A stretch of 64,000 bases of DNA from Weissella confusa (GTDB taxonomy: Bacteria; Bacillota; Bacilli; Lactobacillales; Lactobacillaceae), in contig JQAY01000010.1 of assembly GCA_001436895.1 (NCBI GenBank), positions 27,984 to 91,983 of the forward strand, written 5' to 3'. Every line of letters starts with the position of its first letter. Position 1 is the stretch's first letter. Below, piece after piece: positions 11,532 through 20,453 of this stretch. The position numbers and the translations under genes were made by a program. Below the pieces are notes generated by a model. That model ran no database searches. It saw only the letters and a list, made by a program, of their open reading frames with translations, and was not told where the DNA came from.

Positions 11532-12098
11532 ATGACTTTAATTGAAAGAGTAACTGACTTAGATAACTTTGAGAGCGAGCGCTTTTTGTATCGACATGCT
11601 ACTGAAGAAGATGCCGCTGATATGTTTGAAATGTTTCATAATCCAGAGGTGCTAAAGTGGATTCACGTACCGATGCCGGAATCAATCGCACACACTTTAG
11701 AAATCAGCATAAAGAAATTTCATTTAGCTGATCCACTGGGCAAGTACGTCATTGTTGAAAAAGCAACTAACAAAATGATTGGTAGCATTGATATCCGACC
11801 AACCGAGAAAAATAATTCGGCTGAAATTGGGTACGCCTTGAATCACGCTTATTGGGGACAAGGAGTTATGACTGAAGCGCTACGGACGGTAATTGCGGTT
11901 GGGTTCGAACAACTAGAGTTGCACCGCATTGAATCATTCCATGCACCAGAAAATATTGGCTCTGGACGCGTAATGGAAAAGGCTGGCATGCAATATGAAG
12001 GAACGCTGCGTGATTATGAGTTGCTACCAAATGGTCGATACGTTGACAGTAAGGTCTATAGTATTTTAGCGACTGACTATTTTAAGGTTGAAGTTTAA
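11532..12098 (+). CDS. GNAT family N-acetyltransferase, RimJ/RimL type
   Basis: 188 residues with the RimJ/RimL layout: an N-terminal ERFLYRHATEEDA strand, the acetyl-CoA pocket region YALNHAYWGQGVMTEAL, and the late motif HRIESFHAPENIGSGRVMEKAGMQYEGTLR. It probably acetylates a protein N-terminus or small amine. Substrate cannot be told from sequence. The GGGGG ribosome-binding site (about 11519-11523) is two bases from ATG 11526 but eight from ATG 11532, so I choose the latter. Standalone gene. Confidence 0.85.
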   Translation: MTLIERVTDLDNFESERFLYRHATEEDAADMFEMFHNPEVLKWIHVPMPESIAHTLEISIKKFHLADPLGKYVIVEKATNKMIGSIDIRPTEKNNSAEIGYALNHAYWGQGVMTEALRTVIAVGFEQLELHRIESFHAPENIGSGRVMEKAGMQYEGTLRDYELLPNGRYVDSKVYSILATDYFKVEV

Positions 12099-12198
12099 TT
12101 GTTAGATAACCATGCGTAACGCCAATATTACTTGTGATTAGTCACGACAAAACGTAAGATGGAGATAAGTATTATTCAGTTCAAAGGAAGTAATAAAC

Positions 12199-13164
12199 AT
12201 GTCAAAAACGCTAATTGTGACACACACTGACCTAGATGGCGTTATGTCAGGCTTAGTCGCTAAGTATGCGACGGCAAATGAATCGGATATTCGTTATGCA
12301 GATGCTGGTGCTGCTGGTATTGATGCCGTGCTGGAAGATGTTTTGGCTGGGGATGATCAATATACCCAAGCAATCTTCTTGGACAACACGCCGTCAGCCG
12401 AAATGTTGGCTAAGTTCCATAACCAAACCAACTTAACCCCAACAGTTTATGACCACCACGTTTCTAATCAAGACGTTTGGGAATCAGCCACTGTTGACGC
12501 CACGTTTGTTACGGATCAGACTGGTACGTCCTCTGCGACTGAGTTGGCGTTTAATGACAATCAAACTGCACTGGCAAAGTTACCATTCCTACCAGTCTTG
12601 GTTAAGTTGACTAACTTGTACGATACGTGGACTTGGCAAGATGAGCGCTATGCTGATGAGCAACAAACTGGTCAACATGCGCAAGTCTTCAATGAAGTAC
12701 TCAATTTCATTGGTCGTGACCGTTTCAGTGCGTTTATGGATGAAGCAGCGAATAAGACGTTTGCTGAAGCTGATGTGCCAAGTGCCGTGCTAGCAACGAT
12801 CTTCTCAGACTTGATTATGGCGCTGGTGTACGAACGTATTAAGTCTAACCAAGACTACGTTGCTAAGAAGGCAGAAAAGGCTGAATTTGCTGATTTAGTT
12901 TTGCCTGACAAGACGTACCACTATGCTTATACAACAGCATCTAGCCAGATGTCAGAAATCGGGAATGCGTTGACTAACTTACCAGATGTCGATTTCGGCT
13001 TGGTCATTAATAACGGCAAGTTGTCATTCCGTGTTGCGAAGGATAAGGATGTTGATGTCTCAGTCATTGCTGGCTACTTTAATGGTGGTGGACATGCTAA
13101 GGCATCGGGTGCGAAGTTAGTGATGGATTGGCCAACAATCATTCAGAATGCGCGCAATAAATAA
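12199..13164 (+). CDS. DHH/DHHA1 phosphoesterase, NrnB-like
   Basis: 321 residues. The N-terminal THTDLDGV motif, an internal DNTPS segment and YDHHVSN (DHH box near residues 93-95) supply the metal-binding aspartates and histidines. A C-terminal DHHA1 domain ends with GGGHAKASGA. The closest family I recognise is NrnB/YngD of Bacillus, which degrades short oligoribonucleotides and hydrolyses pAp or cyclic nucleotides. AAAGGAAG precedes ATG 12199. A single gene with a weak terminator behind it. Confidence 0.85.
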   Translation: MSKTLIVTHTDLDGVMSGLVAKYATANESDIRYADAGAAGIDAVLEDVLAGDDQYTQAIFLDNTPSAEMLAKFHNQTNLTPTVYDHHVSNQDVWESATVDATFVTDQTGTSSATELAFNDNQTALAKLPFLPVLVKLTNLYDTWTWQDERYADEQQTGQHAQVFNEVLNFIGRDRFSAFMDEAANKTFAEADVPSAVLATIFSDLIMALVYERIKSNQDYVAKKAEKAEFADLVLPDKTYHYAYTTASSQMSEIGNALTNLPDVDFGLVINNGKLSFRVAKDKDVDVSVIAGYFNGGGHAKASGAKLVMDWPTIIQNARNK

Positions 13165-13173
13165 ACTGTTTGT

Positions 13174-13210
13174 AGGGATAGATTGGTTGTCGCCAGACTA
13201 TCCTTTTTTG
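13174..13210 (+). terminator. Terminator after DHH phosphoesterase
   Basis: GGATAG (13176-13181) pairs with CTATCC (13198-13203), followed by T6. Confidence 0.6.
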
Positions 13211-13259
13211 CTGTATAGCCATTCAAGGACATACAATCCGGAATATCGGTCCACTGTTT

Positions 13260-13273
13260 TGTAAGCGTTTTCA
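13260..13273 (+). promoter_or_regulatory. cre site (CcpA operator) upstream of the lactate-oxidase-like gene
   Basis: TGTAAGCGTTTTCA matches the catabolite-responsive consensus TGWNANCGNTNWCA at every position. It lies 91 bases before the start of the gene at 13364, suggesting carbon control of this oxidase. Confidence 0.75.
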
Positions 13274-13363
13274 AAATATAAAGACAGCCAAAGCCAATCT
13301 TAGGTATACACTTACTATATGGAAGCGAGTAACGAAGTTGTTTTTACAAATAGGGGGATTAAA

Positions 13364-14470
13364 ATGACTTACAACGCAAGTACAGCAGAAGAAAAGTTAG
13401 ACATTATTGACTTGCCACGTTTGCGGGCTTTAGTCGAGTCACGAACGGAGGCAGGGGCATTTGGTTATGTTGATGGTGGATCATCGGATGAGCAGGTGCT
13501 CCAGGATAATGAAACGGCATTTCGTCATTATCAGTTGATTCCGCGAATGCTTCAAAACATTGCGGAGCCTGATATGACGACAACGCTTTTTGACATTCCG
13601 CTTGGGATGCCGATTATTGCAGCACCAATTGCTGCCCAAGGATTGATGCACGAAGGTGGGGAAAGCGTCACTGTAAAGGGTGTTGGGGCAGCAAAATCTA
13701 TTTTCAGCGCGTCGACCTATGGGAATGCCAGTGTTGCAGCCGTTGCCGAGGCGTCACCGGAAACACCAAAGTTCTTCCAACTGTATATGTCGCGTGATGA
13801 TGAGTTTAATCAATTTTTGATTAATCAAGCAGTTGAAACGGGGTATAAGGCCATTATTTTAACGGCGGACTCGACGTTAGGTGGTTATCGAGAAGCCGAT
13901 ATTATTAATAACTTCGAATTTCCGTTGCCAATGGATAATTTAGCGGCCTTTTCTAATGCGGCTGGTACAGGTGAGGGACTTAGCATCGCTGAAATATACG
14001 CGCGCGCCAAGCAAGACTTAGCGTTGTCTGATATTAAGAAGATTAAGGATATGGCAAGCGGTTTGCCAGTGATTGTAAAGGGAATTCAAGATCCAGAAGA
14101 TGCATTGGCAGCCATTGCTGGTGGTGCAGATGGCATTTGGGTGTCAAATCACGGTGGGCGTGAACTGAACGGTGCACCGGCTTCGATTGACGTCCTTGCT
14201 GACATTGCGAAAGCCGTTAATCATCGTGTGCCCATTATCTTTGATTCAGGCATTCGTTGGGGTGAGGACATTGCAAAAGCAATTGCGCTTGGTGCAGATG
14301 TCGTAGCGTTGGGACGCCCAATGCTATGGGCGCTCAATCTTGGCGGGGCTGCAGGAGTTCAGTCAGCTTTTGAACACTTGGCGGAGGAGTTGAAAATTGT
14401 TATGCAGCTTACGGGTTCCCACACAGTGGCCGAATTGAAGCACGCAAAAATTATTGAAGCGAAATTTTAG
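13364..14470 (+). CDS. lox: Lactate oxidase-like FMN-dependent alpha-hydroxyacid oxidase
   Basis: FMN enzyme expected to oxidise L-lactate to pyruvate with O2, giving H2O2. 368 residues from ATG 13364, with GGGGGA eight bases upstream. A 15-residue longer frame lacks a good ribosome site. Family landmarks are YVDGGSSDE near the N-terminus, APIAAQGL, FQLYMS, ILTADST, VKGIQ.PEDA, the catalytic histidine/arginine block WVSNHGGREL, and FDSGIR with ALGRP for phosphate binding. The whole layout follows Aerococcus lactate oxidase. Glycolate or another 2-hydroxyacid is an alternative substrate. A cre site upstream suggests CcpA control. Confidence 0.85.
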   Translation: MTYNASTAEEKLDIIDLPRLRALVESRTEAGAFGYVDGGSSDEQVLQDNETAFRHYQLIPRMLQNIAEPDMTTTLFDIPLGMPIIAAPIAAQGLMHEGGESVTVKGVGAAKSIFSASTYGNASVAAVAEASPETPKFFQLYMSRDDEFNQFLINQAVETGYKAIILTADSTLGGYREADIINNFEFPLPMDNLAAFSNAAGTGEGLSIAEIYARAKQDLALSDIKKIKDMASGLPVIVKGIQDPEDALAAIAGGADGIWVSNHGGRELNGAPASIDVLADIAKAVNHRVPIIFDSGIRWGEDIAKAIALGADVVALGRPMLWALNLGGAAGVQSAFEHLAEELKIVMQLTGSHTVAELKHAKIIEAKF

Positions 14471-14507
14471 TTTGTAACTAAGAATTGTCAGGGATAATAA
14501 TGCATTT

Positions 14508-14540
14508 AAAAAGGATCGAATGTATATTCGATCCCTTTTT
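14508..14540. terminator. Bidirectional terminator between lox and the pentapeptide gene
   Basis: AAAAAGGATCGAA and TTCGATCCCTTTTT face each other, with A- and T-runs on both sides, serving both convergent genes. Confidence 0.85.
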
Positions 14541-15135
14541 AGTGTATGTTGATGCCCAGGCTCTGAATAAGCAAGGCGGATTGATACGTATTAATTGTCA
14601 TACCAGCAGCTAGGGCTAGATCAAATAATAAGGTTTCAAAATTTGCATTTGATACATCAAGGTTTGCCAGCTTACTACCAGCAAAATCACTGTTATCAAG
14701 GTCACTTTCGACAAAACGAAGTGATTTTTTAATGCGAATGCCGTGGAAGAAACTATCACGAACACGTGTGTTATTGAACACGACGTTTTGGAAGGTCGTC
14801 CCGCTGACGTTGATGAAATCAGCCAATGAGTTGTTGATTTCGGTATCGCGCCACTCACTTTGCAGACCTGAGAAGTTAACCCCAGTTAGCTGGGTGTTAT
14901 TAAAGCTAGTGCGATAGAAAATGGCGCTGGCGAAATCAGTATTTGATAAATCAACGTGATCAAATACGACATCTGACCAAGTGCTATCTGAGAAGTCATC
15001 TTGGTCGAACGTCACACGTTCAAATGTGACATCCTGTATGTTAATGGCACGACTAGAGTAGGTGAAGTGAACATTACGGTAGGTATTGTTTGGTATAACA
15101 TCATCCAAACTAATTGTGGTATCAGAAATAAGCAT
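14539..15135 (-). CDS. Pentapeptide-repeat protein
   Basis: 198 residues dominated by tandem A(D/N)LXX-type units in the looser form seen here (for example VDLSNTDFASAIFY, DLDNSDFAGSKLANLDVSNANF). These fold into a right-handed beta-helix. Family members include gyrase-protecting Qnr proteins, but most are of unknown role and nothing here points to gyrase. No signal peptide or membrane segment. AAGGAGAG precedes ATG 15135. Single gene. Confidence 0.88.
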   Translation of the reverse strand: MLISDTTISLDDVIPNNTYRNVHFTYSSRAINIQDVTFERVTFDQDDFSDSTWSDVVFDHVDLSNTDFASAIFYRTSFNNTQLTGVNFSGLQSEWRDTEINNSLADFINVSGTTFQNVVFNNTRVRDSFFHGIRIKKSLRFVESDLDNSDFAGSKLANLDVSNANFETLLFDLALAAGMTINTYQSALLIQSLGINIH

Positions 15136-15179
15136 GAAAACTCTCCTTAAGACTTAAAATTTTAAACCATCCCCAGCCA

Positions 15180-15215
15180 AAGTAAAAGCCTCACATCAAC
15201 TAAGGTGCGAGGCTT
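15180..15215 (-). terminator. Terminator of dtpT
   Basis: On the minus strand AAGCCTC and GAGGCTT form a stem, followed by a short T-rich tail. Confidence 0.8.
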
Positions 15216-15221
15216 CATTTG

Positions 15222-16691
15222 TTATTCAGCAGTTTCTGTCAAACCTTCACTCAAGGCTTTAATCTTCTTGGTTGCGAACCACAAGAGTAATCCAGCAACA
15301 ATCGTGATAATACCGATAATCAAGAAGTAATTGATTTCAGTAGACTTTGAGTAAAGTTGTACCAATTGTGCGTTAGCCGCTTGCGCCGTTGCGTCAGACA
15401 AGTTCCAGACCGTCAACATTTGCGCTTGGAAGGCAACGGGTGCCATCTTAGCAGATGCTGACAAACCGACTGGTGAAATCAACATCTCACCAACTTCAAC
15501 CAATGCCCATGAAGCAACTAGCCACAATGGATTGAATTGGTGATTAACACCAAACATCATGCCTGGCACGGCCATCCAAACGAATGACAAACCAGCAAAT
15601 GCCAAACCAAGTGAGAACTTTACGCCAGTTGAGGGTTGCTTATCGCGCAATTTCTTTGACCAAAGCCAAACGAAGAATGGCGTGAACAACATGATGAACA
15701 ATGGATTCAATGATTGGAACCATGAAGCTGGCATACCGTGTAGCGCCGTTTGATTTGAAGCGAACAAGGCCAAGACAACTGAGCCCTGTTCCTCAATTGA
15801 CCAGAACAGCATTGCCGCAATGAACAAGGGAATGTAGGCCCAAACACGCTTACGTTCTGCCTTAGTGGTCTTCTTTGAGGTCAACATGACAACAAAGTAA
15901 ATCACTGGCACAAGGATGGCGACGAACGTCAACAAGTTAATCACACTGTTAATTGACAAACTGTGCGTACCAGCCATAATGCCGATAATGGCAATGAATG
16001 CGATAACGATTCCGGCTAACTTCCACATCAATGGGGCGATTTCATTAGGTTGTAATGGGGATGGTGCTTGGTGTGAGACATCCTTAAGGTGCTTACGACC
16101 ATCCAATGAATATTGCACCAAACCGAAGAACATGCCGATAGCGGCTAACGAGAAGGCAACGTGGAAGTTAACGTGCACTTGGAACCAACCAACTAGCAAC
16201 GGTGCGATAAAGGCACCGAGGTTGATACCAAAGACGTAGATTGAGAAACCGGCGTCACGACGTTCATCATTGGCGTCATACAAGTTTCCGACCATTGTTG
16301 CCACGTTGGGCTTTAAGAGTCCAGTTCCGAGCGTAATCAAGGCAATTGAGCCAAACAACCCAATTTCATGCAATGGCATCGCCAAGGCAATGTGACCGAA
16401 CATGATCAAGACACCACCGTAGAAAACGGTACGCCATGGACCAAGGACACGGTCAGATAGATAACCACCAACAATTCCCGATAGGTAAACCATTGACCCA
16501 TAAATCGACATGATAGCAGCACCGGTGGCTTCGTTAAATCCCAAACCGCCTTTGTCGGCCGCATAAATCATGTAGAAAAGTAAAATGGCACGCATGCCGT
16601 AGTATGAAAATCGCTCCCACATTTCGGTGAAGAACAAGGTCATAAGGCCTCGAGGTTGGCCGAAGAAGGAGGTGTCGCGTTTCTGTTCCAT
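15222..16691 (-). CDS. dtpT: Proton-dependent di/tripeptide transporter DtpT (POT family)
   Basis: 489 residues with about 12-14 transmembrane helices. The N-terminal segment GLMTLFFTEMWERFSYYGMRA carries the POT signature ExxER(F)SYYG that couples proton binding to peptide uptake. A second POT motif region (NLGAFIAPLLVG) is also clear. It imports di- and tripeptides, which matters in proteolysis-dependent lactic acid bacteria. Monocistronic, with a terminator downstream and a 194-base upstream gap. Confidence 0.95.
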   Translation of the reverse strand: MEQKRDTSFFGQPRGLMTLFFTEMWERFSYYGMRAILLFYMIYAADKGGLGFNEATGAAIMSIYGSMVYLSGIVGGYLSDRVLGPWRTVFYGGVLIMFGHIALAMPLHEIGLFGSIALITLGTGLLKPNVATMVGNLYDANDERRDAGFSIYVFGINLGAFIAPLLVGWFQVHVNFHVAFSLAAIGMFFGLVQYSLDGRKHLKDVSHQAPSPLQPNEIAPLMWKLAGIVIAFIAIIGIMAGTHSLSINSVINLLTFVAILVPVIYFVVMLTSKKTTKAERKRVWAYIPLFIAAMLFWSIEEQGSVVLALFASNQTALHGMPASWFQSLNPLFIMLFTPFFVWLWSKKLRDKQPSTGVKFSLGLAFAGLSFVWMAVPGMMFGVNHQFNPLWLVASWALVEVGEMLISPVGLSASAKMAPVAFQAQMLTVWNLSDATAQAANAQLVQLYSKSTEINYFLIIGIITIVAGLLLWFATKKIKALSEGLTETAE

Positions 16692-16832
16692 CAGAAAAAA
16701 CCCTCACTCTTACTGGTTATATTTTTGTCTAGCGAAAAATTGTTTCCGCAATTCGTCATAACGATAGAAACTAGTCTACGCCGATTATGAGCTGAAATCA
16801 AATGATAAATAAGTATTTTCTCATAGTGCAAT

Positions 16833-16871
16833 AAAAAATAGCGGTTGTCGCCTGACAAACCGCTATTTTTG
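16833..16871 (-). terminator. Terminator of NagB-like copy 2
   Basis: AAAAATAGCGGTT pairs with AACCGCTATTTTT. A/T runs on both sides could stop transcription either way. The nearest 3' end is the minus-strand gene at 16886. Confidence 0.9.
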
Positions 16872-16885
16872 TTCTCATTAAACTA

Positions 16886-17653
16886 TTAAAGTGTGATAGT
16901 TTCAGCTTCTGCAGGTGCAACTGCTGGTTGTGGCAAGATTTCTGCCGCAGCTTCACGATCCAACAACAACGTGAAGTTAGGGTGGGCTTGCAAGATTGAA
17001 GCAGGTACATCTTCACTGATTGGGCCAAAGAAAGCTTCCTTAACGATTTGTGCCTTCTTCTTACCGAAAGCAATCATCAAGATTTCCTTAGCACTCATAA
17101 TTGTCTTAGGACCCATGGCAACGTAACCCTCAGGCACCTTGTCTTCTGAACCAACCGTGTGAACCAATGCAGCGTATACTTGGTCGTTAGCTTCAGAAGG
17201 GATGTAGCGCGTACCGTCTTCAAACTTCGTGACACCTGGCAAGTTACCAGCGTAACGACCATCTGAACCAATTCCAAGCAACATAAAGTCCAAACCGTTT
17301 GCTTCGGCCAAACGCTCGTCCAATGTATCCCAGTTTGACAAGTCCAAACGGTGGTAAAGGTAAGCAGGCATTTCAGCAGGGTTCAAGAAGTACTTACGCA
17401 ATGTTGACGTCGTTGTACCTTCTTCAGAACCAGCTTGTGGGACTTCATCAAAGTTCCACATGTGCAACTTTGGCATGTTAGGATCGTGGATACGCTCCGT
17501 GAACTTTTCCAAGCATTGCTCGTATGAAGCAACAGGGCTTGTTCCAGCCGTCAAGGCAATGTTTTGTACCTTACGATCGTAAATCTTGTTCAATAGAATC
17601 TTTGATGTCTCGTTCGTGACATCTTGCTTTGTGTCTACAATTTCAATTCGCAT
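16886..17653 (-). CDS. NagB/6-phosphogluconolactonase-fold protein, copy 2
   Basis: 255 residues, a paralogue of the gene at 10700, sharing the layout LTAGTSP, WNFDEVP (D69), the GIGSDG loop, then FFGP.SEDVPASILQ.HPNFTLL.D. The ring-opening histidine of canonical NagB is replaced (DGR, R133) and the NEP glutamate position reads NLP. It therefore departs further from the known deaminase active site than copy 1. Regulation is suggested by repeated ATTGGTATA half-sites and a cre match about 105-140 bases upstream. A GlcN6P-related role is only inferred. Confidence 0.7.
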   Translation of the reverse strand: MRIEIVDTKQDVTNETSKILLNKIYDRKVQNIALTAGTSPVASYEQCLEKFTERIHDPNMPKLHMWNFDEVPQAGSEEGTTTSTLRKYFLNPAEMPAYLYHRLDLSNWDTLDERLAEANGLDFMLLGIGSDGRYAGNLPGVTKFEDGTRYIPSEANDQVYAALVHTVGSEDKVPEGYVAMGPKTIMSAKEILMIAFGKKKAQIVKEAFFGPISEDVPASILQAHPNFTLLLDREAAAEILPQPAVAPAEAETITL

Positions 17654-17758
17654 ATTTTTTAATTTCCTTCTCTTATTAACTGTCAGTTTGACTTAACACT
17701 AACTAGTTTATAGGGGAATTTTGAACAATGTTTGAATTAACCACCGGAAATTATGTGA

Positions 17759-17778
17759 ATTGGTATACATTGGTATAT
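17759..17778 (-). promoter_or_regulatory. Tandem ATTGGTATA half-sites upstream of NagB-like copy 2
   Basis: ATTGGTATAC and ATTGGTATAT are direct repeats exactly 10 bp apart (one helical turn). The half-site resembles the operator recognised by GntR-family NagR/YvoA regulators of amino-sugar genes. Assignment is inference. Confidence 0.45.
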
Positions 17779-17779
17779 G

Positions 17780-17794
17780 ATGAAAGCGCAAACA
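17780..17794. promoter_or_regulatory. cre-like site upstream of NagB-like copy 2
   Basis: ATGAAAGCGCAAACA fits WTGNAANCGNWNNCA at all fixed positions. It is also one arm of the stem-loop at 17782-17819, so one or other function may be coincidental. Confidence 0.45.
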
Positions 17795-17819
17795 TTGCCC
17801 GAACAACGTTTGCGCTTTC
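17782..17819 (-). terminator. Strong stem-loop after the HIT operon, without a T-run
   Basis: A perfect 12-bp inverted repeat (GAAAGCGCAAAC / GTTTGCGCTTTC) with a 14-base loop lies seven bases past the 17827 stop. Neither strand has the following T-run, so termination efficiency is uncertain. Confidence 0.5.
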
Positions 17820-17826
17820 GAGTGTC

Positions 17827-18093
17827 TTAATGCTTTTTTAATGAATTGAGTGCATCTTGGATGCGAGTTTGTGCTTCCGTGATACGTTCCAAACGGGGCT
17901 TGTTCTTGAAATTCATTTTCTCAACTTGAATTTGAACATCTTTCACAAGTGCTTGCACGGCTGGCAACTCTGCTTGGACATTGGCAAGGGATGCCTTCAC
18001 ATCCTTAGTCGCTGATACTGTCCGCTTTGTGTCCGCCGTGAAGTTCGTGACTTGCTGCTTCAAGTTGGTAAACCAATCCTTGAGTGCGTCCAT
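17827..18093 (-). CDS. Small coiled-coil protein of unknown function
   Basis: 88 residues, predicted almost wholly helical (KQQVTNFTADTKRTVSATKDVKASLANVQAELPAVQALVK), with no membrane segment or signal peptide. It lies two bases behind the HIT-protein gene and has GGAGGA as its ribosome site in the HIT stop region, so the two are coexpressed. Small helical proteins behind HIT genes are common in Lactobacillales, sometimes named YtxH-like. I cannot assign a function. Confidence 0.8.
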   Translation of the reverse strand: MDALKDWFTNLKQQVTNFTADTKRTVSATKDVKASLANVQAELPAVQALVKDVQIQVEKMNFKNKPRLERITEAQTRIQDALNSLKKH

Positions 18094-18095
18094 AC

Positions 18096-18518
18096 TTAGT
18101 CCTCCATATGACTGGCGATGTTAGCAGCCAGTGCCTTGTAAGTGTCTTCGGCTGTTTGTTCACTGTGATCAGGCATTGGAATATCAAAACCGTCATTGGC
18201 ATAACGTGGAATCAAGTGGAAGTGAGAGTGGAAGACAGATTGTCCCGCAGCTTCACCGTTGTTTGACAAAATGTTCAAGCCAATAATGTTTTCGTCGCTG
18301 GCCTTAATTGCACGGGCAATTTTTGGTAGCTTTGACAAAATACGCGCAGCCAAAGCTTCATCATATTCAAAGATGTCCGCCACGTGCGTCTTTGGCACAA
18401 CCAATGTGTGACCAGGCGTTACTTGGCTAAGGTCTAGAAAAGCCAATACGTCATCATCTTCATAAACCTTATAAGCAGGAATATCACCTGCAACAATCAT
18501 ATCAAATACATCTGCCAT
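18096..18518 (-). CDS. hit: HIT family nucleotide hydrolase
   Basis: 140 residues with the histidine-triad motif HSHFHLI near residues 98-104. HIT proteins hydrolyse AMP-linked substrates such as adenosine phosphoramidates or dinucleoside polyphosphates. AGGAGGCATTTCC precedes the start. It is transcribed divergently from ecsA, the conserved hit/ecs arrangement of Bacillales and Lactobacillales, and is followed by the small coiled-coil gene. Confidence 0.94.
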   Translation of the reverse strand: MADVFDMIVAGDIPAYKVYEDDDVLAFLDLSQVTPGHTLVVPKTHVADIFEYDEALAARILSKLPKIARAIKASDENIIGLNILSNNGEAAGQSVFHSHFHLIPRYANDGFDIPMPDHSEQTAEDTYKALAANIASHMED

Positions 18519-18642
18519 GGAAATGCCTCCTAAATATCATCTGTTATCTTCATTATACCCTGACTGCTGTAAACTGTCCGTTGTTAAATTTCGATAAAAA
18601 TTTGCTATTATATAAGTACATAGAAAAATCGAGAGTGACATT

Positions 18643-19341
18643 ATGACATTAGAAATTGAACACTTATCAGGTGGCTACGGCCAACTAACTGTTTTAAATG
18701 ATGTCTCATTCACTGTACCAGATGGTCATCTAACGGCTTTAGTTGGGTTGAACGGATCTGGTAAGTCAACGACAATCAACCATATCATTGGTTTGCTTGC
18801 ACCTAAGCAAGGTTCAATTGTCTTGAATGGGGTAACACTACAGACACAACCAGAAGCATTCAAGCGTCAAATCGCTTACATTCCAGAACAACCTGTCCTA
18901 TATGATGAGTTGACGTTGCGTGAGCACTTAGCCTTAACAATTTCAGTTTATCAATTAGATGAAAAGACGGCTTGGCAACGCGCTGAAGAATTGCTTACAA
19001 CTTTCCGTTTGGATAATAAACTAGATTGGTTCCCAACTCATTTCTCAAAGGGAATGCGCCAAAAGGTTATGATTGTGATGGCCTTCATCACGGACGCGCC
19101 ATTCTTTATCATTGATGAACCATTCCTTGGACTGGACGTTATTGCGGTTAACGACCTGTTAGCGCTAATTGACCAACGCAAGCATGCCGGTACGAGTTTC
19201 TTGCTAACCACGCACGTCTTGACGACGCTGGCTGACCACGCGGATGAATTTGTTTATTTGCGGGATGGTGAGGTCGCTGCGACTGGGCTGGCAAGCGAAT
19301 TCGCCGAAAAGGTACCTGAATTACAACAAAAAGAGGTGTAA
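18643..19341 (+). CDS. ecsA: ABC transporter ATP-binding protein EcsA
   Basis: 232 residues. Walker A is GLNGSGKST (about 35-43) and Walker B is FFIIDEPF (about 157-164). The ABC signature is atypical (FSKGMRQKV), which is normal for EcsA. With EcsB it forms an exporter-type complex affecting secretion, competence and regulated proteolysis in Bacillus. It lies divergent from hit and two bases before ecsB. Confidence 0.92.
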   Translation: MTLEIEHLSGGYGQLTVLNDVSFTVPDGHLTALVGLNGSGKSTTINHIIGLLAPKQGSIVLNGVTLQTQPEAFKRQIAYIPEQPVLYDELTLREHLALTISVYQLDEKTAWQRAEELLTTFRLDNKLDWFPTHFSKGMRQKVMIVMAFITDAPFFIIDEPFLGLDVIAVNDLLALIDQRKHAGTSFLLTTHVLTTLADHADEFVYLRDGEVAATGLASEFAEKVPELQQKEV

Positions 19342-19343
19342 GG

Positions 19344-20453
19344 ATGGCTATCGATCATTTATTTAAAGAACGTTGGCAACGGGAATGGCGTCAATATAGC
19401 AAATATTTACGTTATGTCTTTAATGACCACGCTATGCTAGCCTTGCTGTTTCTATTGGGGGCAGCTGGATTGGCGTATCGGCAATTGTGGGAGAGCGCGC
19501 CAGTTACTTTTTGGACACGGAGCTTATTATTACTTGTTTTGTTACTAACGCTGGCATTGTTCAAGACACCCGCAAGTTTTGTAAAGGGTGCTGATCCAGT
19601 ATTCTTTATGGGAAACGAAGGGGTACTGCGTCGTTTGTTTCACCAAGCCACGATTTATAGCGTCATTGTTAACGGTGTGATTCAACTAATTCTAACCGTG
19701 CTACTTTGGCCAATGATGTTTCGACTACTCACGCCAAAATTTGTGACGATGTTATTGGTCACCATCGCGCTAATGGCGGTTAAGATGCTGTTTGTCTTTA
19801 TGAAAGCTCGTCGGACAACCTTGTTTGATACAACGGTTGGTAATAACTTAATTGACTGGCGTGCCGTGGTGGCTGCCGAGGATAAGCGCCAGGCAGCAAT
19901 TTTTAGCTTCTTTAATTTATTTATTGATGTACCAGGAATGAAGCCTGCCGTTCGTCGTCAACGATGGGCTGATCGTTTGATTGGACATTGGCCAAATCAG
20001 TCACGAAACCCATTGGTCCGATTGTTAGTGACGACGTTTGTTCGTCAAGGACAATATTGGGATGTATGGGGACGTCTAAGCCTGATTGGCTTGTTGGTTG
20101 CGTTTGTGACAACTGGGTGGTTGCAAACAGTTTTGTTTGTTATCTTGTTCTACCTATTGGTATTGCAATTACTACCATTGGCAAGCGCACACCAATCATT
20201 GGTGTTTGACCACTTGTCCCCGGTAACGGTGGCACAACGGCAACAAGCATTTCGCAATGCACTTATCCCATGGCTTGCGGTAACCGGCCTGATTTGGGCG
20301 ATTGTAGGTGGTGTACTCGCGGGTTCTATCACACTCTTATTACAAAATGTCATAGGACTTGTCGTAGTAGGTGGTATTTTGTTATTCTGGTATACGAACC
20401 GCATTATTGCAAACACGTTTAGAAGGAGAAATTCACGTGCGTTTACGAAATAA
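19344..20453 (+). CDS. ecsB: ABC transporter membrane protein EcsB
   Basis: 369 residues with about seven to eight transmembrane segments in two clusters. The family's N-terminal pattern LFKERWQREWRQYSKYLRYVFNDH is recognisable. It is the membrane partner of EcsA. AAGGATGG forms the start region two bases after the ecsA stop. Its last 17 bases overlap trmB, suggesting all three are cotranscribed. Confidence 0.9.
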   Translation: MAIDHLFKERWQREWRQYSKYLRYVFNDHAMLALLFLLGAAGLAYRQLWESAPVTFWTRSLLLLVLLLTLALFKTPASFVKGADPVFFMGNEGVLRRLFHQATIYSVIVNGVIQLILTVLLWPMMFRLLTPKFVTMLLVTIALMAVKMLFVFMKARRTTLFDTTVGNNLIDWRAVVAAEDKRQAAIFSFFNLFIDVPGMKPAVRRQRWADRLIGHWPNQSRNPLVRLLVTTFVRQGQYWDVWGRLSLIGLLVAFVTTGWLQTVLFVILFYLLVLQLLPLASAHQSLVFDHLSPVTVAQRQQAFRNALIPWLAVTGLIWAIVGGVLAGSITLLLQNVIGLVVVGGILLFWYTNRIIANTFRRRNSRAFTK

